Below are positions 31,621 through 43,923 of a DNA stretch of 47,643 nt, piece after piece (position 1 is the stretch's first letter; every line of letters begins with the position of its first letter). The position numbers and the translations under genes were made by a program. The stretch is from Entrophospora sp. SA101 (Eukaryota > Glomeromycota > Glomeromycetes > Entrophosporales > Entrophosporaceae), in contig CAUDNR010003035.1 of the NCBI GenBank assembly GCA_958430865.1, forward strand, positions 20,236-67,878. The letters are read 5' to 3'. Below the pieces are notes generated by a model. The model had not been told where the DNA came from, did no database searches, and saw only the letters and a program-made list of their open reading frames with translations.

Positions 31621-34383
31621 TAATGTTATTAGAATCCTCATCAATTAATAAATTCCACACTTATTTCATGTTGCAAAAATATGATATTTATATTTATACA
31701 GTTTCGTTTTCTTTTTATAAAGGTTTTATAATGAAAATAATTACATGTATAATGATCAACTAAAAAATACCTTCATCACAAGATTATCAAGGAGATAGCA
31801 CTAATAAATCATTGGATTCTAAAACCATTCCATTTGATACTTTTGAATGAAAACTTATATTCAGTGGTTAGAGATGCAATAATTGTTTTATATTAATAAT
31901 AATATTTAATTTTTGTTTTATTAACTATAAGTGCACCACGAACTGTTATGATTTTGACATGCTGTAATGTCATAAATATATTTAGACGTCCATTTTCAAT
32001 AATCATAAAATCGTTAATGTCATAAGATTTTGGGACACATACTTGCAATATGATTGGCTGGCACTTTGATAAAATTGTTTGATACTATTAATACAGTGCA
32101 TGTCGTCTATACCCAAAATTATGAAAATTTTAAATATCATGTGATCCGCCCATCAGGTTTAAAAGAAAATACAATCATTAAATTCCGCTTCAAAAAATGA
32201 ATTGTTTTATACAATACTCATCATAATTTGGAAAATTATAAATTCAAAAATTATTCTTCTTCTTTCAATAAAAGAATCCAAAGATTTAACTTTTTTTTCA
32301 AGTCGACCTGTAGGTGAATTTTAGATCGAATTTCGATGAAAAAATTTCTTTGAGCAATTTGATAAAAAAAATTAAAGACGCGTCGTTACACGAGCGAACT
32401 TTTCTCATTTTTGCCTTATCTTTGGGAATCATGTGTAACTTATAAAAACTTTGCGACTCTATCTCCAATTGAAAACTCCTTGTTTCCGTTGTTTTTATTG
32501 GCATGTAGTGATCAACAAAATAAATACATTTTATTTTAAAACCTCTGTATATATATATAATTTACACTTTATGCATTTTCTAAATGGAATTTGTATTCGT
32601 GTAGTTAAAAAAAAATCTAAAAATCATTCTCAAAGAATCATTATCAGGCGATAATTCAGATTCACTACCTGAATCAATTATTGTTTCAGAGTCATAATTG
32701 AAGAATTGTGATTGTTTAGAGAATTATAATCAAAGCATTAAAATTTTGAATGCCTCTTTTAAAATTTCAATGTCTCTCGTCTGACGTTTAGAAAACGTTT
32801 ATTTTATATTTCAATATTTGAAATGAATTATTTAAAAGAAAAGATTACATGCGGACGCGTTCAAAATAAATAAATTACCAATTGGTACCATACTGTCGAT
32901 ATGGAACAACTAATGGTGAAATTGTAACAACCTTTATGTACCAGGAAATCAATCAACCTCACTAGTAACACAATTGTTTAGAAGATAATTATCTATTTTT
33001 TTTTTTATATAGTGATTTTTTTTTTGATAAAATTTTTTTTTACCTTTGAATGATTTAAATGAGACGAAAACAAAAATATTAGAATTACTTAACAATCAAT
33101 ACTACTTAATTAGATTGCTATATTTAATAAAAGATTTTTCAAGAAAGATTAATACTTTATATGAAATTTGATGACATGTTCATTGCTCTCTGTGCCAGTG
33201 ATTGATCTCTGATGACAAAATCTTCACCTGCTACCTCACGAAAACTTGGTCTATATTCTAATCCCTGATTTTACAGTAAATGGCAACAATGTCAAATTAC
33301 TTTTAGGAGAGATAATATTTACATATGAAGACCTGGTTATACTTTAGATCGATCTATTGAATATGGAACAGTTGATGTTGTCACATGCGGGATACAATTT
33401 CTTGGCAAGTGAAATTCTTTTAATAAAATTTTGTCCAACTTATATTAATATTAAAAAGGCCTCTATCTTATGACAGTATACAACTGTGAAGCTAAAAGTA
33501 TCAAACTCTAAGATTGTCAACATCAATTTAATAAATCTTAACATGTATAGATCTGGATAAGAAATATATAAAGAAATTGGATCCTACGTATAAATATCAA
33601 AAGATTTAATTTTATATAAACAAAGTTTTGACTTGAGATATTTAATCACACATTTACAATTTAAGTTAATTAATTAATACTCATTACTAAATATTAAAAG
33701 GTAACAATAATCACAAGGGAAAGGATATTGAAAAGTTGAAATAGTCATCAATAAAATTAATACTTGACTGGCTATTATTAATAAATGATTAATAATTATT
33801 CAATTACAAATCAAATAATAATTCTATTAAACCTTTTACGGGCAAGATTTGTTTTAATAGACAACTGAAGATATACATACTCTCCTCTACTTTGTCTAGA
33901 AACTTTGACATTGGGTGAATTATCAATGGATGATTGATTTATTCTTTATTTTTTACTATTGTTTTTTTTTTTACGTCAACATCCCGTTCATATATATTTT
34001 TATTAGAATATTTTTAAAATAAATTGATTTACAATTAACTTTGTATGAATCCGTTCCTCTTGAAAGTAATTAAAACGACATTTCAGAAAGAACAGATATG
34101 CCAGACAATAATATATGTGAAGTTTATTCAATCAGTTTCAATTAAACAATTTAACTGCATCATAGAAATTGTTGACTGATCTGGATATTACATAGGGAGT
34201 AGAAAGTCGGAACCAATCTATTTACTAAATTTAAGTAAGAATTATTTAGATTAGAAGTTGGTATTGATTCTTTATTAATTACCATCACCACTTATTTCAT
34301 ATTTTAATAATGAAAAATAGCAAAAAAAAAAAAAAATTTATTAAAAAGAAAAAAAAAAGAAATAAAAAAAACTCTTATCATTT
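31621..34383. other. Long AT-rich stretch without a convincing gene
   Basis: Possible hAT 3' remnants continue to about 31850. 32298-32654 is open on both strands without recognisable content. Between 32880 and 33400 short coding-like phrases occur (for instance RYGTTNGEIVTTF) but no exon chain can be built. The end at 34321-34375 is A-rich and lies at the 3' side of the F-box gene. Confidence 0.4.
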
Positions 34384-35691
34384 TTAATAGAAAATCTGTT
34401 TCCTTTTTCCAAGGGTTTCTATTTCAATAGGTCTAGGTCCTTCCCAGTTCCTCATCAAAACTCCCAAAGAATTGTCAGAAATAGTAGCACTACTTTCAAA
34501 AATTATGCTATTCAAATTTTTTGGTGAAGTTTGATTTAAAATTTCTAAAATTTTATCACCATTTATTGTATAATTTCGAGCCCTGTTATAAAATCCAATG
34601 CTTTTCAATTTAGTGCAATTATTGAATATGTGTACAAGTTGTTGATATACTTCATTCTTATATACAATTGTTAAATGTTCTAATTTTCGACATTTTTGAG
34701 CAACAGTTCGAATCATTTCCTTCAAAAGATGTTGAAGTGGATGATCACCTATAATATATAACCTTCTAAGATTTACTCCATTGTCTTTAATAAATTTTGA
34801 TGCAGAAATCGATAACTTCATTCCTTCAATACATGGAAGTATAATGGACTTTTTAGTTGGCATTTTATTTCTTTTGCATGTTAAATTTAATATTTTTAAA
34901 TTTTTAAATGTTGGTATTAAAGTGTCCAAATCATTTGTCTTGCCACAACTTTCATAATTAATTATTGATTGCGAATGAATCGAAATTGCCTTTTTGAGAT
35001 TATCTGATAAATTTAATCTCTTCTTTGAGGTGATGGATAATTTTTTAATTTGTTTTTGTGCTTTAACTAATTTAACTATACTACGATCAACATCATCATC
35101 ATATTGAGAAAAAATTCTAAGGTGCATTTTCAAATTTTGAATATTTTTACAAATTTTTGATAATTTATCAAGAATTTTAGAATTAAGTGATAAATCACAA
35201 ATTAATTCAGAAAGATTCTGAAAACAAGAATCAAATCTACAATGATAAGTTATCCATTCGAATTCTAATTTAACTATTTTAAGTTTTTTAATGGTTGTTG
35301 AATGATCCAAGATAAAATTTACCAAACTCTTTTTTAAATGATAATCTTTACCAGGTATGCTTAATCTATAAACTCCAAATAATAGTGATAAATCCAATTC
35401 AGTAGCATATTTAGCATAATTATGCAATGGCGGTCTACCCAATAATATATACTTTAGTAGAATGTCATCATCTTTCACCAAGAAATTCTTGTCATTTATC
35501 AATAAACAATTTATTAATACATTGATGCTGCTTCTGCAATTAAATGGATTTCTCCATAAAGCTGGAATGTTGAAATTGTGCCATTGTCTATTTACCAAAA
35601 TGCAGGAATATAGTGTTTTGTAATTATAATCTTCCTTGATATATTCAAATACTTCATTTAAAAGTTCAAGTGGCAAAGATGGTGAAAACAT
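34384..35691 (-). CDS. F-box-like protein with leucine-rich C-terminal part
   Basis: Single exon, 435 aa from the ATG at 35691. The open frame extends 17 codons further upstream to a GTG, but the ATG directly before PSLPLELLNEVFEYI fits the usual start of these proteins. Residues 4-55 form an F-box (LPLELLNEVFEYI, TLYSCILVNRQWHNFNIPAL, WRNPF). The remainder consists of irregular leucine/isoleucine repeats (NLSELICDLSLNSKIL, LKILNLTCKRN, KLEHLTIVY, LKSIGF), as in the LRR-like F-box families that are greatly expanded in Rhizophagus. F-box proteins bind Skp1 in SCF ubiquitin ligases and choose substrates with the C-terminal part; here the target is unknown. High Lys/Asn content reflects the A/T-rich genome. 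Confidence 0.82.
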   Translation of the reverse strand: MFSPSLPLELLNEVFEYIKEDYNYKTLYSCILVNRQWHNFNIPALWRNPFNCRSSINVLINCLLINDKNFLVKDDDILLKYILLGRPPLHNYAKYATELDLSLLFGVYRLSIPGKDYHLKKSLVNFILDHSTTIKKLKIVKLEFEWITYHCRFDSCFQNLSELICDLSLNSKILDKLSKICKNIQNLKMHLRIFSQYDDDVDRSIVKLVKAQKQIKKLSITSKKRLNLSDNLKKAISIHSQSIINYESCGKTNDLDTLIPTFKNLKILNLTCKRNKMPTKKSIILPCIEGMKLSISASKFIKDNGVNLRRLYIIGDHPLQHLLKEMIRTVAQKCRKLEHLTIVYKNEVYQQLVHIFNNCTKLKSIGFYNRARNYTINGDKILEILNQTSPKNLNSIIFESSATISDNSLGVLMRNWEGPRPIEIETLGKRKQIFY

Positions 35692-36421
35692 TTTTTTTTT
35701 AATTTGATCTACCTCTGTTACATTGAAACCCTCACCACTCACCCTTTTAGTATATGATAGTCACATTCCTACCCAATCAAAATAAAGAACGGGTAGCGTA
35801 CAAAGGGTTTTCTATTAATGTTATGCCAATATATTGATCTTAACCAGTCTTTAATTATCTAAAATTCCAAAATAATAAAGTCGTAGAGATACTTTGATAC
35901 CAACTTTCAAAAACTTGAGATTTCAGATGTTGCAAGTAAGTTCATAAATTTGAAATCAAAATTTCCCAATATCATTACATTCGTTGCATTCGCTGGAAAA
36001 AATTTTAAAGTTTGACAATTGATGGCAGACCACAAGATGAAAATAACGTTAAAAATTAATTTAATCTGTGGCATCAACAAAAAAAAAATATGGTTCAGCA
36101 ATCAATTGATTCCACATCTAAAATCAGATATTTTTAAATCAAACAATCATTTTGGAATAATTTAGGCCTAGGCCTCTAGATTTATTATAGTTGAACGCAT
36201 TGATAATCTAAATGATGTACGTATCTTTTATCTTTTTCTTTAAACTTATTGATGCAAGAAAAAAATTAACTAATAAAAGTACAAAGAATCAGCATGTTAT
36301 AAAAGCATATTCAATCAACACTATTCACAAATTAGTGAATTGACAAATCATTTTTTTTAAATTCTTATCCTGGTGCCTGTATGACGAAAACGCGTTAGGA
36401 AGACCTCGAATATAAACATAA

Positions 36422-36426
<5 letters not shown>

Positions 36427-36452
<26 letters not shown>
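36427..36452. repeat. TG dinucleotide microsatellite
   Basis: About 13 TG units in a row. It creates the long Thr/His-coding ORF seen on the minus strand, which I do not regard as a gene. Confidence 0.95.
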
Positions 36453-36460
<8 letters not shown>

Positions 36461-37103
36461 TTGCAAGGAATTTTTTGGTGTAAAATTTTATTATTTCCTG
36501 TTATAATGGAGGTGTTATTATGATAATTAATATTAGAGAATTGCACTAAAAACTAAAAGAATTCTTTCTTTTTTTCAAAACTCCATTTGATGTTCACAAA
36601 CCAGAAATATATGTATGATTCAAGGGGAAAAACCAATACTATGAATTAGATCGGGAGTTAATACTGCTGCACAAGTAATAAGATTCTTACCAGCCTTTTC
36701 TAATCTATTAATTATTTACATTTTTGGAAAAAAAAAGTGCAAAAAAGGAAAGTGACTTTTATCATACATATATCTATCCCATATTTTGATTTAAGGAAAC
36801 TAGCGCTCCGAAAAAACCGAAAATGATAAATGATAAAATGATATCAATATAGAAATTTCATTCGGAAAAATGAAATTCAATTGGTTGATTGATATTAATA
36901 TGTCCAGGGCACTAGTCAAATCGAAGCTGAGCTGAAAACCGAACCGTTAGAGCTTTAATGGAAACAAAAGGTTGGTTAATTAATAATTAAATAATTATAT
37001 TTAAATATAGTTTATTTTGATAGTAAATTTGCAATTTTCCATTTCTAATAAGTCTTGTAGAAAATCTAGAAACGATGACAATTATAACAATAAATTTCCT
37101 AAA

Positions 37104-37107
<4 letters not shown>

Positions 37108-37145
<38 letters not shown>
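37108..37145. repeat. TA dinucleotide microsatellite
   Basis: About 19 AT/TA units; open on both strands as an Ile/Tyr repeat, without coding meaning. Confidence 0.95.
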
Positions 37146-37149
<4 letters not shown>

Positions 37150-37984
37150 CATTTTCTACGTTTGTTATCAAAGCATGCATTCAAATTAGCATTGGGATTA
37201 AAAGCTCAAAGAGATACAAGTTTATTAAATCAAATATCGGAGATGTAACGGATTTAAAGAAATCATCAAGAACTGTATTATAAATGAAGAGAGTGTGGAT
37301 GGTGGTGGAAATGGTTTCTGTTAAATGAGATATCTATTTATCCACGATATGGTATGGTGAAAAGGAAAATAAACACAATTGTATTTTTAGATTTCAAGTA
37401 TTTATTTATTCTTTCTCTTTCTAAATATATATGAAGGAATGTTTACATGGAATAGAGATTCAAGGTTTGTTGTTGCCTAATCTAGCGTCAAGCATTTGTC
37501 CATGAAATTTGATTAACATCAGACATTTTACGGAATAATTAACAATAATAATTCCCTACATCTAGAACAAAATAATTATAAAATAAGTATACTGAATCAA
37601 ATTTATCATTTTGTCATATTCAATCAAATAATGAGAATACCTGTTGAAATGTTTTGTGAAATCTGCAATGAATCAAGAAATAAAAAATCATTTTATATCT
37701 CAAGTGTCGCCTAAAACTTTTAATATTAATAAATGGAATTGCTAATTAAATTGAAAATGAATCTTCATTTTTAGAAATAAAATTCTATTTTCTAGTTGTA
37801 CAATTCTATTGTAACACGTGGACTTATCATATAATGAAAAATACAAATATAGATAAATAATACTTTTATGAGAATAAATAAATGTTCCATTAGTTCTTTA
37901 GTATTATATTTACTAATATTGATAAATTGATGTTAAAATAAAACTTCTTGGACGAAAAATGATCTAGTACGAAGTTTTTTTTGT

Positions 37985-37994
37985 TATAAATAAA
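37985..37994 (+). promoter_or_regulatory. TATA box of the ML-domain gene
   Basis: TATAAATAAA lies about 80 bp before the ATG at 38072, followed by an A-rich leader. Confidence 0.5.
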
Positions 37995-38071
37995 GAGAAA
38001 ATTCAATTGAATTAGAAAATAAAAAAAAATAAATCTTAAAATTCAAATAAACAATAACTATAACAACCAAC

Positions 38072-38730
38072 ATGAATAAAATCAATATTTTTTTCATCTT
38101 AATCGTCTTCTATGCTACACTAATCACTTCATTTTCAATTCCAAATCCAATCAGAAAGTTCACTAAAAGAGCCCTTGGTGATATCGTTGACATTCCAATC
38201 AGAGAGGTCACTAAAAGAGCTCCCGATGATAACGTTGGCAACTATACTCAATGTGCAGGCACCTATCCCATCACTTTTACTGAAGCGAGTTACACTCCAG
38301 CAATATGGCAACCTGGTAAAAATGTCACTGAGCATTTCGTAGGAGATAGCACTGTTCCGATTGAAGATGGAGCAACAGTAAATGTAGAAATCTATTCAAA
38401 GGATAGTAATATATTTTTATTTTCACATTCAATTAACTATTGTATAAACTCCGCCGAGCCATGTCCAATTCCAGCAGGTCACTTTGACAAAACGCGTGAA
38501 TGGAAAGTGGAAAAAAGCTCACATCGACCTAAGGGCGTGACTATTGATTATTTTATGAATGCTACTAGTAAGTTATACCCATCTAACACTATTGTTTTGT
38601 TTATATCTTAATTTTGCTTGGAAACTGACTTTGTTATTAATAATATTTACTATTTTGTTATCCAGTTGTCAGCAAGGATAAAACTGTTTTAGCATGTTTA
38701 GAAGGCACACTCACGATAAAATACCCTTAA
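38072..38730 (+). CDS. Secreted ML (MD-2-related lipid-recognition) domain protein with two Kex2 sites
   Basis: Two exons, 38072-38567 and 38666-38730, joined by a GTAAGT..CAG intron; 186 aa. Residues 1-22 are a clear signal peptide (NIFFILIVFYATLITSF). Residues 23-55 contain a near-repeat, IPNPIRKFTKRALGD and IPIREVTKRAPDD, each with a Lys-Arg site of Kex2 type. The rest is an ML domain: four cysteines at about 61, 124, 131 and 176, an early Cys (TQCAG), VNVEIYSK, CPIPAG and a C-terminal ACLEGTLTIKY strand, as in NPC2-like fungal proteins. The family binds sterols or phospholipids outside the cell; Glomeromycotina carry many copies. The double dibasic pro-region is the unusual part and would release a short peptide if both sites are cut (inference). 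Without the splice the ORF ends in an implausible tail, so the second exon is well supported. Confidence 0.87.
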
Positions 38731-39171
38731 ATATGTATATTTTATGTAAATTTTATCAACAATAACAATATTATAATAAATTCAATTATTATTTATAAAT
38801 ATAAAAAAGTTCTTGCCTTTTGACTTTAATGTTTTTCTTTTTCCAAAATTCGATTTTTGCATCTTAAAAAAAAAAAAACGGTAACACAGTCAGAACTCGT
38901 TAAACCGAAGTCAATGTTACAAAAAAAAAAAAAACGGGCCTATAAAGATAAATTTTAATAGGTATATAGAGATTAGTTTATCGTGTATATTTGTTTTATC
39001 AAAGCATCCAAATATACAGACGGGGTTTTGAAGTACCCCGCCCAAACTCAAAAGGCGACTAAAATGTTTCACTGTAAAATTAAGGCATTGGCTTATACTG
39101 TATTTCAATGTATTTTATTTTTAAGTAAGCAAACCATATAAAATATTATAATAATTACTAGATAGTATTGT
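38731..39171. other. Non-coding stretch with pogo-like end
   Basis: 38885-38915 reads CACAGTCAGAACTCGTTAAA then CCGAAGTC, similar to the GTTTAAC/GTTAAACCGA words in the element at 14303, and lies between two A-runs. It may be a solo terminal repeat of a pogo-type element. No gene. Confidence 0.4.
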
Positions 39172-39310
39172 TGTTTTGACGATATGTTACCAAGGTTGTA
39201 AAAATTCGTTTCCAAATGATGCAAGTAAAAACCTTGACATAAATAAAAACTTTGACGTAAGTAAAACACTTTACGCAAGTAAACATTATTTTAAAAGCCG
39301 ACTAAATATA
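39172..39310 (+). repeat. Degenerate TGACGTAAGTAAAA repeat, copy 1
   Basis: Three to four imperfect units of the type GACGTAAGTAAAACACTTT follow each other, preceded by TTTTGACGATA and followed by GACTAAATATAAA. The same combination occurs in reverse orientation at 43924-44060, 4.7 kb away. Confidence 0.6.
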
Positions 39311-39778
39311 AAAATAGATGTTTCAATGCCTTCTATTTTTATTTTATATTTTTCTTACATATCAGAGTAGATAAAATCATTTCAACTAATTTTAAAATTA
39401 TTATTATACTTTGAAGATGAAAAATTTTACGAAAAAGCTTTTTATAATTATCATAAAATTACTATGTGCAAGTATCAAAGATTGATTGATTAAGTTACTT
39501 TGCAATACAATAATAATATTTATATTTATCTTTATCTTATTGTAGTAAATTTTATTAAGGATAACTTTGAGCCTTCGCAATAGATAATTAACGTTCTAAT
39601 AAAATAAAAACTCTGTGATTTAATCATTAAATAAAATCAATCGTTAACAAACTTTTAAAAATAAATAAAATAAAAATAAAATATTGTCTTTATTTTCTTT
39701 GTTTGATAAAATTAACAAGTGTAATTAGCGCTTTGGTAAAAGGTAACAATTGTGGACTTTAGTAAAAGTCACATTTAT
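39311..39778. other. AT-rich, nothing recognised
   Basis: No ORF, exon chain or clear inverted repeat seen. Confidence 0.45.
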
Positions 39779-39918
39779 TTGCTTTAATGAGCAAGCAAAT
39801 AAAGTTAGGACTGACATTGATCAAACTAGTGAGCGTTAACAACGATTAGTAACGTAATTTGCTTTAGTGAGTGAGCAAAGGTTTGGACTAAGGTTGGTCA
39901 ACTAGTGGGTGTTAACAA
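39779..39918. repeat. Two tandem ~65-bp units
   Basis: TTGCTTTAATGAGCAAGCAAA opens unit one (39779) and TTGCTTTAGTGAGTGAGCAAA unit two (39859); both continue through GGACT, a (A/G)TTG(A/G)TCAA block and ACTAGTG(A/G)G to GTTAACAA. About 80% identical. The opening word is itself palindromic (TTTGCT..AGCAAA). Further weak copies follow to about 40040. Confidence 0.65.
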
Positions 39919-40506
39919 ATTATCGTCCAAAGGTTAATTGAAAATACTGTTAGTATTAATGTAATTGTAGTGTAAGACTGTTAAACAAGCTGCTTAAGTT
40001 GTTTTGCAATCAAACCAAAGTGAGTTTGCAATCAGCCAATAAATGTAAACGACTGAAATAAATAAATCACAAGGACTTTATAGAATCTCAAGAGTACTTT
40101 AAAAGGCTATATTTATTTAATTACCATTAAATGTGAGACCAAAGTAAATTTGTAAACTAATTAATTGACAACGAATTACTGAGTTGCTTGCAATTAACTG
40201 ACAAGAGTAGCCCAAAAATTAGGCCATAATTGTTAATTGGCCAAGATGATACAATGTCACCATTTAACAAGAAACAAAAAATTGTAAAAAGTTATTATTT
40301 CAAAATATTATTATAATTTAACAAAGAAATCAAAATAAAGATAAAATAAAAAGATAATTTATAGTGAAGATTAAATTAGTCATTCATCAATTCTTTCTTT
40401 ACTATAATTACTAGAATCTAATGTTAATAATTATTTAATTAATTAATTAATATCATTAGTAATAATTAATGGATAGTAATTTTCCAATTGATTAATAATG
40501 AAATTT
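39919..40506. other. 3' flank of the kinase pseudogene
   Basis: A/T-rich; repeats of TTGCAATCA and CCAAAGT words near 40005-40150 may belong to the tandem array before it. No gene. Confidence 0.4.
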
Positions 40507-42032
40507 TTATTCACCTTTGTTGACATTTTGGAGAAAAAAGTTAAAATCAAGATTATTTAACGAGCTATCATTACTTGTTAAGCCTTTTAAGCTTTTAGAT
40601 TTAGCAATCTCTTCATCTAATATTCTACTTTTATGATATGCATCTGGGTGTGAATTGTGTGCTTGTTGCGAAGCACTACTACCACTGCCACTACTAGTAT
40701 TATCAATAATTTTATTATTTTTATTTACAGAAAAATCAAACAACTCTCCAGTAGTTGATCTTTTTGATGGATCCACATCTCAACACCTCTGCATCATTTG
40801 CACATAATCACCAGGCATTTCAGGTAATAATGGTGGTCGTAAACCTTCACATATATCAAAAATCAAACGATGATTGTGAGCTCTATCATCAAATGGTGGA
40901 TGACCTGCAAATATTTCCCACATTAGCATCCCAACACTATAGATATCTGTTCCTTTTGTGTTCTTTGTATCATTTTTGCCTCTAAGTAGCTCAGGTGCAA
41001 CATATGATACAATCCCATAGACTTTATTTGATGATTCATCATCAACTGGTCCACATAATCCTAAATCTGTAATATAACAACCACCTCCTGCCACAAGTAT
41101 ATTACCACTATGTAAATCACAATGGATTAAATTTTTTTCATGCATATAATATAATGCAATACATAAATAAAAAAAGATTGTAATTCTGCCTTTTAATGTT
41201 AAATTTAAATGATTTTTTTGTAAATAACCCCTTAAACTTCCTTCTGAAGCATAATCTAAAACAATTGCATAATTCCCATTATCTGGGAATTTAGTTATAC
41301 CAAAGCAAGGAACAATCATATGTGATTTAATTTCAAAATAATTCATTGCCTATTGAACATAAAATAAATTAGTATTTATTATATAACACAGTATTGTTTT
41401 AAATGACAACTACCAACCTCATCAAAAAAGCCTTTTCCTGGATTACTTGAATCATTTAAATTTTTTAATACTACTACTTGCCTCCCTTGCTCTCCTAAAT
41501 AACTAAACTCCTTTTTATTTTCATTGTAATCAACTATTTGTCCTCTTGTCCATTCCGCAGTATAAATTTAACTAAATCCGCCTTCTGTCAACTTTGTTAC
41601 TTTTTCAAATTGCTCAAAAGGTATCCATTCTAAAATATAGTCTGGCAGAGATGATTTCATTTGACATTGTTGAATAAAATCATCAATTATTTTATTTCCA
41701 GATGTCAAAGTGGTACTCTGTAAGTGTAAACTAATGCAACCTTCACAGAATCTATCAGAATATCTTGTTAACTTACACTTGTTACATTCTTTTGGTTGGC
41801 CTGATTTATCTCTTGCATTTTGTAATTCAAAACTATAAATAAACTTTTCCTTAAAATATTCTTTTTCATTTTCAGAAAGCTCCTCATTTTTCTTGACTAA
41901 TGAAAAAAAATAATCTTTTTTACTTTTTCTGTCAGAATTAATTGTTGCATTATCATACATTTCAGTTTCAATTTTATATACAAATTCCTTTCTTTCTGGT
42001 GATAATGATGATAGTAGGTTAAAATTTGACAT
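40507..42032 (-). pseudogene. Protein kinase pseudogene (Rhizophagus-type, zinc-ribbon N-terminus)
   Basis: Two exons, 42032-41418 and 41349-40507, joined by a GT..AG intron; the full length would be 485 codons. N-terminal helical part, then CNKCKLTRYSDRFCEGC (a C-x2-C..C-x2-C ribbon typical of this expanded kinase group), then the kinase: glycine loop KLTEGGFS, VVVLKNL (Lys of subdomain II), HCDLHSGNIL catalytic loop, DLGLCGP replacing DFG (usual in the group), APELLRG, and GLRPPLLPEMPGDY. Two stops interrupt it at conserved places: TAA directly after EGGFS where a Lys or Thr is usual before IYTAEW, and TGA in QRC*DVDPSKR where the family has Trp. Everything else is intact, so inactivation looks recent. 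An upstream in-frame ATG at 42128 would add 32 residues; I prefer the ATG at 42032 (MSNFN). Confidence 0.86.
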
Positions 42033-42178
42033 TATATAAAAATATAAGATATAAAATTTGACTTGGTGTTTAATGAATAGAGTAGATATTTTTTTAAGAA
42101 TAAGGGTTAGATTATTTCTTTTTAACATACATAAAAGAAAGAAGGTTGCCTTGCCGTGTTACTTTTCTTTCTATTATA

Positions 42179-42314
42179 CGTGAAAATGAAATTATGTGAA
42201 TTCGCAATTCACATATGTGAAATTCAAATTTACATGTGTGAAATTCAAATTAGCCAATCAGAATTTCACCCCCACTCCATAATATTTCAATTTCACATAT
42301 ACATACAACATTTC
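42179..42314. promoter_or_regulatory. Upstream repeat with CCAAT box, copy 1
   Basis: A block beginning CGTGAAAATG, with palindromic TTCGCAATTCACATATGTGAA and the CCAAT-type word AGCCAATCAG (42252-42261), lies about 150 bp upstream of the kinase pseudogene start. A close copy lies at 46129-46236, upstream of the second MATH-BTB gene and in the same orientation. Either a dispersed element or a shared upstream control sequence. Confidence 0.6.
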
Positions 42315-43454
42315 TAAATGTCGTAGACTTTTATATTTTGTGTAATATTTTTTTTTTCTCACCCAATCCAATGATTTGCGATGGGATACATCTTGATTTT
42401 TTATGTCTCAAATGTTAAGGATCAACCTACAAAATTCTATCACCATCAGGACAAGAAGTTTAATTTCCCATTCTTATAATATTTAATTCCATCCAATAAA
42501 CCAATATGAATTAACATATTAATATATAGAAAGTTGAATATAAATGCAACCAAGTTTTCTGAACTTCACATAAACTTCATCCATTTACTAGAAATCTGAT
42601 CGGTCATTTATTTCCATCTAATAATTTCATTCATTTATTAGAAATCAGAAACATCATGACCGGTCATTCATTTCCGCTGATATTTGATAACTGACAAATA
42701 AATAAACACGAGGACAAAAGATCTTTTTCTTTAATTAGGAAAAAAAAGCTCAGTTGATTTTTTTAGGAATCTAATTTCGCAAATAACTTTTGATTCACAT
42801 GAGGGTTCTTCTTTCAAAGAATCTTTTATTAAATTTATTAAATTCGCAAACAATTTCCCTTTGCATGTGTATTTTTTGCTCAACGCAACGAATATATAGA
42901 ATAAAAATAAAAATATTGGTTAATAATAATAGAAGTGGCTAGCTAATGTTGATGCTCCGAACGAATAAATAGGTACCCCGCATTTGAATATAATGTGTAA
43001 AGCCAAATAATATATAGAATGTCATTTCGGAAATATGTGCCTCTCAAATCCAACGTGAAAAGAAAAACTACCGATTTTTTGGTCCACGAGTGGGGTAACG
43101 AGTCTATTTATATGTTTTTGTTTTAATTTATTAGATTACTCGATCAAAGCACCATCTGGCGATGAATAGTCTATTTTTTATTAAAGATGCATTATTGATC
43201 ATGAATACATGATAGTATACTAAGATGTTTCGCATCCAGTGCTAATTTTGATGATCTGAACGATTGAGTCGTGTTATTTAATAATTTTATAATATTATGA
43301 CGCCATAATATCATAGCGCTGTAATGCTAATCTGTATTTCACGAAACTTACTGTTACGTTTTCGTTTAAAAACTTGTTTTCTTTGCGGAAACAATTTTTT
43401 CTTGCAACATTTTTTAAAACTTTATTTGATTACCTTTAAATTTTTCTCTAACAG
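42315..43454. other. Intergenic stretch
   Basis: 42583-42680 holds a local duplication (TTTATTAGAAATC and CGGTCATT(T/C)ATTTCC each twice, about 60 bp apart). No ORF above background. Confidence 0.45.
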
Positions 43455-43591
43455 GATTAATTGATAAGGATGTAAATCGAAAAGAGAAAGTTGCATTATT
43501 TAAAAAGCAACTTCATCATCACCCGACTTCGGTGATCGATTTATCGTGGATTCAACAAAAAAAAGAATTTAAGCATTCTTTGAAGATTTAA
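43455..43591 (+). other. Possible isolated exon
   Basis: After a good acceptor (TTCTCTAACAG) the frame is open for 45 codons to a TAA, reading LIDKDVNRKEKVALFKKQLH and then HHPTSVIDLSWIQQKKEF. Codon content looks coding-like compared with the flanks, but I find no preceding exon with an ATG and no family. It may be the last exon of a lost gene. Confidence 0.25.
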
Positions 43592-43923
43592 AATAGAAAA
43601 TAAAATTATAATGTGCTATGTAAAGGTTGTTCCAAATACCAATATTGGTCAACCTATGTTGCTTCAAACTCAGACACCTCAAGCACGTTATTGATGTTAT
43701 TGCGTATTGCCATTATGCATAGTTGACTTTAAAAGTCAAACATTCGAAAAACATCAATTTAACACAAACTCATATATATGTAATAATAAAAGAACAGTTT
43801 TAATTTGTAAAGGCATTTTTATTTTAAAAGAAAATATACGGAAAAAAACAAGTAGATGTGATTCTTTATTCATCCCTGGGATGCACATTTTTCATAATTT
43901 AATAATCCTATTTTACCATTATC
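43592..43923. other. AT-rich, nothing recognised
   Basis: The ORF starting at 43707 is low-complexity and not supported by any family or splice structure. Confidence 0.4.

Larger units (their letters stand above)
35692..38071. other. Intergenic stretch with microsatellites
   Basis: No gene recognised. It holds a TG run and a TA run (listed separately). ORFs over these runs (36325-36546, 36987-37283) are artefacts of the repeats. The final 100 bases form the promoter of the secreted ML-domain gene. Confidence 0.5.

Noticed and set aside
36325..36546. ORF with His-Thr repeat
   Set aside because: Product of the TG microsatellite.
36987..37283. ORFs on both strands across the TA run
   Set aside because: Openness comes from the dinucleotide repeat, which has no stops in any useful frame.
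40755..40985. Plus-strand ORF of 76 codons
   Set aside because: Shadow of the kinase pseudogene.
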